From: Rhodobacter flavimaris
GTDB lineage: Bacteria > Pseudomonadota > Alphaproteobacteria > Rhodobacterales > Rhodobacteraceae
Assembly: GCF_021378075.1 (NCBI RefSeq)
Contig: NZ_JAJUOS010000006.1
Location: forward strand, 124,001 to 188,000
DNA length: 64,000 bases
Reading direction: 5' to 3'
The position numbers and the translations under genes were made by a program. The notes below the pieces were generated by a model. The model was given only the letters and a program-made list of their open reading frames with translations. It searched no databases and was not told where the DNA came from. Positions 58,710 through 64,000 of this stretch are shown piece after piece; position 1 is the first letter of the stretch; each line of letters starts with the position of its first letter.

Positions 58710-59573
58710 TCAGTTCACCCTCTCCGGTTGCTGATCAAGCGACAGGCTCTCGATCAGGCTGCCATAACGGGCCAGAAGCCCGAGGAACCGGAAGGTCTCT
58801 GCGGCGGGAACCGGGCCGGTAAAGCGCGTGCTCGCGCCGTTCCCTTCAAAGCCCCAACCCGAGAGCGCCAGCGCGAAGGGCGCGTGCGGCGCCGACAAAA
58901 CGATCTCGGCGCGGCGGAACTCGCCCGCCTTCAGGCGATCCATAACCGCGTCATCCAGAACCACGCGGCCCCGGTCCATCTCGATCACGCGATTGACGAG
59001 TGGTGCCACCTCTTCCAACCGGTGGCTCGCGATCAGCATCGAGGCGTCGCGGCGCTCGGCCAGCAGGTCGATGAAGACCGCCCGCGCCGCCGGGTCGAGG
59101 TTGGCCGAGGGTTCGTCGAAGATCATCAGATCGGCGTTGCGACCAAGCGCGACCGTCACGAGGATCTTTTGCTTCTGCCCGCCCGAGAGCCGGTAGAAGG
59201 GGCGTTTCTTAACCTCGTCGAGGTCGATGCCCATGCGCTCGGCAATGGCATACATCAGCGCGCGGTCGGCGCCTGCCCCCTTCTCGGCGAAGCTCAGCAA
59301 CTCACCCACCGGCATCCGAAGGGGCGGCGGCAGCTGCGGCACGAAAGCGATACGCGCCAGTGCGCCCGCATCGCGGCGCCCCGCGCCCGCGCCGTCGAAC
59401 CCCACGCGCCCCTCATGCCCGTAATGGCCCAGAAGGCAGCGAAACAGCGTCGTCTTGCCCGCCCCGTTCGAGCCAATCAGCGCGATGCGGTCGCCCGCCG
59501 CGATGGACAGCGTCAGCTCATCCAGAACCGCGCGGCGATCGAAGCGTTTGGTCAGGCGGTCGATAGTGATCAT
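58710..59573 (-). CDS. nosF: NosF, ATPase subunit of the NosFY ABC transporter
   Basis: A 287-aa ABC ATPase. Walker A is LIGSNGAGKTTLF, Q-loop AFVPQLPPPLR, signature YRLSGGQKQKILV, Walker B LMIFDEPSANLD and H-loop LIASHRLEEV. The C-terminal extension of about 85 residues is common in NosF. It partners NosY in the inner membrane. It is 10 bp downstream of the NapH-like gene and 1 bp upstream of nosL. Confidence 0.94.
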   Translation of the reverse strand: MITIDRLTKRFDRRAVLDELTLSIAAGDRIALIGSNGAGKTTLFRCLLGHYGHEGRVGFDGAGAGRRDAGALARIAFVPQLPPPLRMPVGELLSFAEKGAGADRALMYAIAERMGIDLDEVKKRPFYRLSGGQKQKILVTVALGRNADLMIFDEPSANLDPAARAVFIDLLAERRDASMLIASHRLEEVAPLVNRVIEMDRGRVVLDDAVMDRLKAGEFRRAEIVLSAPHAPFALALSGWGFEGNGASTRFTGPVPAAETFRFLGLLARYGSLIESLSLDQQPERVN

Positions 59574-59583
59574 GTCGCCCTCC

Positions 59584-60561
59584 TTAGATGATCTTGTCGA
59601 GGCCGCGGATGGTGAAGCTCAGCGCTTCCTGCGGGCAGGCATCGACGCACAGACCGCAGCGGGTGCAGTCGGGGCCGATGAATTCCGTGGTGTCCGAGGC
59701 ATAGCCCATCTTGGTGATCTCCAGTACATGCGGCACAAGGCAGACCGCCCTGCATTCCCCTTCATGCACGCATTTTTCGAGATCGTATTTGATCTGGACC
59801 GGCGCGACCGCCCCGGTGATGCCATAGGTCAGACCGATCGGGCAGACATAGCGGCACCAGAACCGGCGCGAGAAGAAAATCTCGACCCCAAGCAGGAAGA
59901 TCACCCAGACGACGGCCACGGTCGGGCCATAGATCAGCGCGCGGCTGACGATGCCCACCGGGTTGATATATTCGAACACCGTGTAGCCAGTGCCGAAGGC
60001 CAGGCCCATGAAGATGAACCACAGCACCACGCGCAGGCCCCGGTGGAACGGGTGATCCTTGACCCAGCCGCGCTTGGCCAGAAAGAGGTGGATCGCCTCG
60101 GCCCATTCGGCCAGCAGGTGATAGGGGCAGGCCCAGGAACAGAAGGCGCGCCCGCCGACGATCCACCACAACAGCACAACCGTCACCGTGCCGATCACGA
60201 GGTTCAGCACCAGATCCTTATAGGCCAGGAAGACCTGGAGCGCCGCGTTCGGATCGGCCATGTGAAAGCCCAGGAAGCGCGAAGCCGACATCGAGCCCTC
60301 GACCAGCTGCACATCCCAGGCGAAGGAGACGATGAACATCGCGTTGATCAGGATGATCGAGGCCCAACGCATGTTACGCCACTTGTTGCTGACCAGCGGA
60401 TACTGATGCTCGTGGTCGATGATCTCCTTGCGCTTCTGGACCTGATCGGGGGTCTTCTTGAAACGCTTCATCTCGCGCGCGGCGTCGGTTTCCTCGGTCG
60501 GCGCGGCCTTGCGTGGGTCGGCACCGAACATCATCGCCAGCTTGTGCAGGAACCACTTCAT
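59584..60561 (-). CDS. nosH: NapH-type membrane iron-sulfur protein (NosH)
   Basis: A 325-aa protein with four helices. It has two membrane-edge CxxxCP motifs, CSWACP (141-146) and CRYVCP (236-241), and a C-terminal 2x[4Fe-4S] ferredoxin part (Cys264, 270, 274; Cys299, 302, 305, 309). NapH/NosH proteins pass electrons from quinol toward the periplasm. In clade II nos operons NosG and NosH are thought to replace NosR in supplying NosZ or its maturation. It overlaps nosG by 4 bp. Confidence 0.93.
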   Translation of the reverse strand: MKWFLHKLAMMFGADPRKAAPTEETDAAREMKRFKKTPDQVQKRKEIIDHEHQYPLVSNKWRNMRWASIILINAMFIVSFAWDVQLVEGSMSASRFLGFHMADPNAALQVFLAYKDLVLNLVIGTVTVVLLWWIVGGRAFCSWACPYHLLAEWAEAIHLFLAKRGWVKDHPFHRGLRVVLWFIFMGLAFGTGYTVFEYINPVGIVSRALIYGPTVAVVWVIFLLGVEIFFSRRFWCRYVCPIGLTYGITGAVAPVQIKYDLEKCVHEGECRAVCLVPHVLEITKMGYASDTTEFIGPDCTRCGLCVDACPQEALSFTIRGLDKII

Positions 60562-61325
60562 GATTGTGCCTCCAGGGTGATTTCGGTGTCGATGATGATG
60601 GCGGCAGGCTCAGTGGGGCAGATCATCTCGCAGGTGCCGCAGCCGACGCAGGCCTTGTGCACTGTGGGGATTCGCCGCGGATCGGCCGGATCGTCCGAGA
60701 TCCTCTCGAGGCTGATCGCGCCCTGAATCGGGCATTCGCGCACGCACAGGTCGCACAGGTCCAGCTCATAGGGATGCGAGGCGACGGGCTGTGGCTCCCA
60801 CCGGTCGATCTCTTCGTAGCGCAAAAGGCCGGTGAAGTCGTAGCCGCGCGCGAGGCCGGTAAAGCCCTCGCCCTTCATCGCAAGGCAGGATTCGGGCCGC
60901 GCCAGACGCGCGAAGCCCATGGTGACCTCTTCCTTGGTGGCGATGGCGTGGCTTAGCGCGCCCGTCGGGCAGGCCAGAACGCATTGCACCGCGTCGCAGG
61001 AAAAGTCGCAGGCCTGCGCGCGGGCGTCGATATAGGGCACGCCCAGTCCGTAGCCCTCATCGCCATCGGCCAGTTTGATGGCCTCGACCGGGCAGACCTG
61101 AACGCATTGGCCGCATTTGATGCAGGCGGCCAGGAACTCTTTTTCGGCCAAGGCACCCGGCGGGCGCAGCCGGTCGAAAAGCTTGCGATAGACGGGGTAC
61201 CAGCCGACAAGGCCCGCGGCCACGGCGGCCACGCCCAGCCCCACGGTGCGCAGGATCAGGCGGCGCCGCTCCAGCTCGCGCCGGGTCAGGCGGGGTTTCT
61301 TCGGGGTTTGAGAAGCGTCGGTCAT
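60558..61325 (-). CDS. nosG: NapG-type periplasmic iron-sulfur protein (NosG)
   Basis: A 255-aa ferredoxin-like protein anchored or exported by an N-terminal segment (RRLILRTVGLGVAAVAAGLVGW, with an Arg-rich, Tat-compatible start). Four [4Fe-4S] motifs are visible: CIKCGQCVQVCP (68-79), ACDFSCDAVQCVLACP, LCDLCVRECP and CVGCGTCEMICP. It pairs with the NapH-like NosH as a quinol-oxidising module. Genes upstream and downstream each overlap by 4 bp. Confidence 0.93.
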   Translation of the reverse strand: MTDASQTPKKPRLTRRELERRRLILRTVGLGVAAVAAGLVGWYPVYRKLFDRLRPPGALAEKEFLAACIKCGQCVQVCPVEAIKLADGDEGYGLGVPYIDARAQACDFSCDAVQCVLACPTGALSHAIATKEEVTMGFARLARPESCLAMKGEGFTGLARGYDFTGLLRYEEIDRWEPQPVASHPYELDLCDLCVRECPIQGAISLERISDDPADPRRIPTVHKACVGCGTCEMICPTEPAAIIIDTEITLEAQS

Positions 61326-62617
61326 TGCGTCAGCATCTCTAGTGCAGATTTCGGTTTGTCGCCGCGGGCCGCAGTTTCGGCCTGAGCGGCGGTATGGTTC
61401 ACGGCGGCCTCATAGGGCGCCGTTTCGCGCACCAGCAGCCGGGGTTCAGTGAAGGGGGCAAGGCGTTCGACAAAATCCAGCGCCGAAAGCGCCAGCCCGC
61501 CCCGGAAGAACGCTGCCGAGGGCACGTCCATCCACAGCCGGTCGGCGTAGTTGTAGATCTCGTAAGGCGCGTCGCCCTCACCATCGCCATCGGCGTCGAA
61601 ACCCGCGTAATCGTCCCAGTAATTGCCGTTCCAGCCCTCGCGCAGTGCCGTGCCGCGACCGCGCACCGAGACCTGGGTGAAGTTCGACAGGAAGTTGTTT
61701 TGCGAGAAGTTGTTGCCTTCCCAATCGGTATGGAACTCGACGCCCACGCCGTTATAGGCGATCTGGTTGCGGTGGAACTCGTTGGTCTTGTCCGGGTCCC
61801 AGGGCGAAGGATCGATATAGATGCCCACCGCATTGCCCAGGATCACGTTATCCTCGACGACCGCGCCCGAGGTTTCCTTGAACCCCACGCCCAGCCCCGA
61901 GGCACCCCACGCCCGCAGGATCTGGTTGCCGCGCACGTTGATATCGTTGGCATACATCAGGAAGACTCCCACGACACAGTCCGAGATCTCGTTACGCTCG
62001 ACGTCGTTCTCATGGGCATACATGAAATGGATGCCGTAGCGCCCGTGCTGGATGCGGTTGTCGCGGATCTTGTTGCCCTGCGAATACCAGATCACGAAGT
62101 CGCGGCTGTGCTCCACGTGGTTCTGCTCGAACACATTGTCGTTCGAATACCAGATGCGCACGGAATCCCCGCGCATCTCCAGCGGCATGTCCTTCGAGCT
62201 GATGTAGTTGCGGCGCAGCACGTTGTTGCTGGCCTGCGTCAGGTCCATGCCGAACAGGCTGTTCTCGATGCGTAGGTCACGCACCACGTTGAAATTGCCG
62301 TGGATGCGCAGCCCTGCATCGACCTTGTTGTGCAGACGGCCCGAGTTGCGGATCGTCAGGTTCTTCAGCGTCGCGCCATCGGTCTCGAGAGTGACGACGG
62401 TGCCGATGCCGCCACCGTCGATCACGGCAGCCCCCTGCCCGTCGATCACGACCGGATGGCGGATGACCAGCGGACCCTGGTGGGTGCCGGGCTCAAGCAC
62501 GATCTCGGCGCCATCGGGGGCGGCGTCGATGCGCTCTTGCAGCGTCTCGGCCAGGGCCGGGGCCGCGAGGGCGATCAACAGAAGGGTGGTCAGTGCGGCA
62601 CGCATGGCATGACTCAC
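61322..62617 (-). CDS. nosD: NosD, copper-cluster assembly protein of N2O reductase
   Basis: A 431-aa periplasmic beta-helix protein (signal MRAALTTLLLIALAAPALA). Repeating parallel beta-helix turns run through the centre: NNVLRRNYIS, NVFEQNHVEH, NKIRDNRIQHGRYGIHFMYA, NDINVRGNQIL. NWNGNYWDDY-like sequence (WNGNYWDDYAGFDADGDG) near residue 340 is a NosD hallmark. It works with NosFY in delivering sulfur/copper for CuZ. The start 62617 overlaps the nosB stop; an ATG 12 bp further in is possible. Confidence 0.95.
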   Translation of the reverse strand: MSHAMRAALTTLLLIALAAPALAETLQERIDAAPDGAEIVLEPGTHQGPLVIRHPVVIDGQGAAVIDGGGIGTVVTLETDGATLKNLTIRNSGRLHNKVDAGLRIHGNFNVVRDLRIENSLFGMDLTQASNNVLRRNYISSKDMPLEMRGDSVRIWYSNDNVFEQNHVEHSRDFVIWYSQGNKIRDNRIQHGRYGIHFMYAHENDVERNEISDCVVGVFLMYANDINVRGNQILRAWGASGLGVGFKETSGAVVEDNVILGNAVGIYIDPSPWDPDKTNEFHRNQIAYNGVGVEFHTDWEGNNFSQNNFLSNFTQVSVRGRGTALREGWNGNYWDDYAGFDADGDGEGDAPYEIYNYADRLWMDVPSAAFFRGGLALSALDFVERLAPFTEPRLLVRETAPYEAAVNHTAAQAETAARGDKPKSALEMLTQ

Positions 62618-63795
62618 ATCTTGGCGGCAGCGTCACCCGCAAGGCGAATCTGCTTGAAGCGGATCAGCGCAGCCAGAAGCAGAGCGGCCGAGGAGGCGAG
62701 CATCAGGAAGAACCCGGTCGAGGGATAGCTGTGGGTCGTGAACTGCGCCACCTTACCATCGCCAAACACGGTCGGCATGAAGGGCTTGAGCGTGAAGGCC
62801 CCCATCTCGTTCAGGCTATGCCCATACCACCAGAGCCAGCCGGCATATTCCGCAAGGAAGCCAACCGGCAGCGCCATCGGCACCAGCACCAGCAGCCAGT
62901 AGAACACCGAGCGCGCCGAGAACGCCGCGAAGACCATCAGCGCCATGAAGGCCAGGATCACGACATAAAGGATCTGCGCGACCGAGCTCATGGTGGCAAC
63001 AAGCGGGTCGTTGCGCTCGGGCTCGTTGAACCAGCGGGCCAGCGACTTGGCATAGTGCCACTTGAACACCTGCATGACCGAGCCGTTCCAGGCCTCTTGC
63101 TCATGCGCGGGCTTCTTGTTGTTGTCGATGTTGTAATTGGCGCGCAGGTTGTCGATCAGCGCCTGCTTGTCGCCGGTGGCAGAGACCTCGGTCGTCTCCT
63201 TGGCCTCGCTTTCCTCTAGCGATTGCTTGAGCATCTTCACGATGGGCGAGAGGTTCGAGTCGTCCACCTTCTCGGCCGAGTCCTGCCCGAGCGAGACGAC
63301 AAGCCCCTCAAGATAAGCGCTGGTGTGTTTCGAGATCCCGTTCTCGCCGTAGATCGCCATCGACATCCAGGCCGCGATGGCGCCGTAGCCCAGCACCGAC
63401 ACCGCGATGCGCGCGTTGCGACCGGGGGCTGCGAAGGCCAGCAGCATCACCCCCATCATCGCGAAGAGGAAAGGCGAGTAGGCCTTTTCGACCGGACCGC
63501 CCGAGGCGATCGGATACATGCCGACGTAGTGGTTGATCGTGTCCATCTCGTGGACGCAGTCGAGGGCCTCGTTCTCTTCGACCTCGGTCGAGGCGCGGAT
63601 ATCGCAGCCGTTACGCACCGAGTCCATGTGGAAGAGGATCCGTATCCCCTGCGGGAAGGTCGCCTCGGGGTAGTTCGGTGCCGTCAGCGACACCCACCAG
63701 CCGGGGCTGAAGAAAGAAGCGGCAATGAGGCAAACGGAAATAAGGGTCAGCACGCGGTAAACGATCCCGCGTTTGTCGGTGGCGGCCTTGTCCAT
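62614..63795 (-). CDS. nosB: NosB, polytopic membrane protein of clade II nos operons
   Basis: A 393-aa membrane protein with about six helices (near 13-30, 107-124, 131-148, 275-297, 300-322, 358-382) and two long periplasmic loops. The segment HEMDTINHYVGMYPIASGG (near residue 83) matches the NHYxGM motif of NosB. NosB of unknown exact function follows nosZ in clade II (atypical, Sec-dependent) nos clusters and is absent from clade I clusters. Its linkage to nosD, NapG- and NapH-like genes confirms the assignment. The loop at about 180-240 is highly charged. Confidence 0.85.
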   Translation of the reverse strand: MDKAATDKRGIVYRVLTLISVCLIAASFFSPGWWVSLTAPNYPEATFPQGIRILFHMDSVRNGCDIRASTEVEENEALDCVHEMDTINHYVGMYPIASGGPVEKAYSPFLFAMMGVMLLAFAAPGRNARIAVSVLGYGAIAAWMSMAIYGENGISKHTSAYLEGLVVSLGQDSAEKVDDSNLSPIVKMLKQSLEESEAKETTEVSATGDKQALIDNLRANYNIDNNKKPAHEQEAWNGSVMQVFKWHYAKSLARWFNEPERNDPLVATMSSVAQILYVVILAFMALMVFAAFSARSVFYWLLVLVPMALPVGFLAEYAGWLWWYGHSLNEMGAFTLKPFMPTVFGDGKVAQFTTHSYPSTGFFLMLASSAALLLAALIRFKQIRLAGDAAAKM

Positions 63796-63825
63796 GGGTG
63801 AGGTCCTGTCAGGCTATGTGGGCGA

Positions 63826-63852
63826 CCGGGCGGGTAAAGCACTCCCGCCCGG
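63826..63852. promoter_or_regulatory. perfect intercistronic stem-loop between the cytochrome c gene and nosB
   Basis: CCGGGCGGG pairs with CCCGCCCGG across a 9-nt loop, in the 66-bp gap. No T-run follows in the operon sense, so it may be an RNA-processing or stability element, or a weak terminator setting subunit ratios. Confidence 0.6.
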
Positions 63853-63861
63853 CGCAAGGTC

Positions 63862-64000
63862 TTACCAGTCGAAGTCGGGGTTGACCCAATCGGGGGCGCC
63901 GACCAGCTCCGCCGGCGGCTCGAGGCGCGAAACGTAGTCGAGCACCGCCGAGGTATCCTTGTCGGTGAAGCCCTGGATCTGCTGCACCATGTCCGGGTTG
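63862..64000 (-). CDS. c-type cytochrome, C-terminal end (5' part beyond window)
   Basis: The last 45 codons of a minus-strand gene ending TAA at 63862-63864. The peptide runs from NPDMVQQIQGFTDKDTSAVL to DYVSRLEPPAELV and ends NPDFDW. The Met followed by a Thr/Asp-rich turn and a final amphipathic helix with DYVSRL is the C-terminal pattern of class I cytochromes c, with the Met likely the axial ligand. The haem motif CxxCH is outside the window. Directly upstream of nosB, it is the likely electron donor of NosZ, or the C-terminal haem domain of NosZ itself. Confidence 0.7.
   Translation of the reverse strand, partial: NPDMVQQIQGFTDKDTSAVLDYVSRLEPPAELVGAPDWVNPDFDW

Overview
The window is a dense, GC-rich chromosomal segment from an alphaproteobacterium, most likely a member of the Rhodobacteraceae. 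The support is a GcrA cell-cycle regulator with the Zn-binding C-terminus, a MbfA-type ferritin/VIT1 protein under a probable Irr box, TRAP-TAXI transport, long overlapping operons, and gene families typical of that group. No prophage, IS element, integron, CRISPR array or rRNA operon is visible. One tRNA (Lys, anticodon TTT) lies at 16424-16499.

Layout. 1-16.2 kb: the 3' end of dxs, then a minus-strand operon (ornithine cyclodeaminase-like, HAD, YaiI, FghA), an AEC carrier, mbfA with an Irr-like operator, a 50-aa secreted peptide behind a palindromic operator array, trhO, NAD salvage (pncA-pncB), a Pit phosphate transporter with a Pho-box-like leader, an operon of a PLP enzyme, a small-molecule kinase, a Nudix hydrolase and arfB, then mtaB-dapF. 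16.4-26.7 kb: tRNA-Lys, entericidin, lepA, copZ, a small secreted protein, a low-Mr phosphatase, a class III sirtuin, rpmB, a copper pair (Cys/His secreted protein and PCuAC), meaB, a DUF3108 protein and hrpB. 26.9-41.6 kb: argF, argD, gcrA, rimO, a CAP-domain protein, a K+ channel with a zinc ribbon, a cold-shock gene, ettA, cutA, a TPR-methyltransferase, phnA, an acyl-CoA synthetase and an ABC exporter.

41.7-48.4 kb holds a coherent envelope redox module: ApbE flavin transferase, a PepSY membrane protein fused to flavodoxin and NADPH-reductase domains, a DUF2271 protein with a flavinylation-like motif, an Asp/His-rich secreted protein, a small PepSY protein and an OmpR/EnvZ-type two-component pair. 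Two intergenic regions in it carry the same operator arrangement, two direct repeats of 11-bp period in inverted orientation at identical spacing. This probably makes the set a single regulon.

48.4-54.9 kb is a TRAP-TAXI uptake operon with its own DctB/DctD-like sensor and sigma54-type regulator, followed by a bile-acid:Na+ symporter family gene (55.1-56.0 kb). 56.0-64 kb is nitrous-oxide reductase maturation. A SCO1/TlpA pair behind an FNR-type box faces a tight operon (partial cytochrome c, nosB, nosD, nosG, nosH, nosF, nosL, nosY). NosB with NapG/NapH-type iron-sulfur proteins is the signature of the clade II (atypical) nos system, whereas Rhodobacteraceae denitrifiers usually carry the clade I nosRZDFYLX set. 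nosZ itself should lie just beyond the right edge.

A second discovery at window scale is a family of at least five intergenic elements (a GC hairpin plus a conserved AAATAYCYCGGGG box read on the other strand). Each sits 0-16 nt after a stop codon in the sense of the upstream gene. Three copies have a second hairpin whose stem sequence changes while pairing is kept.
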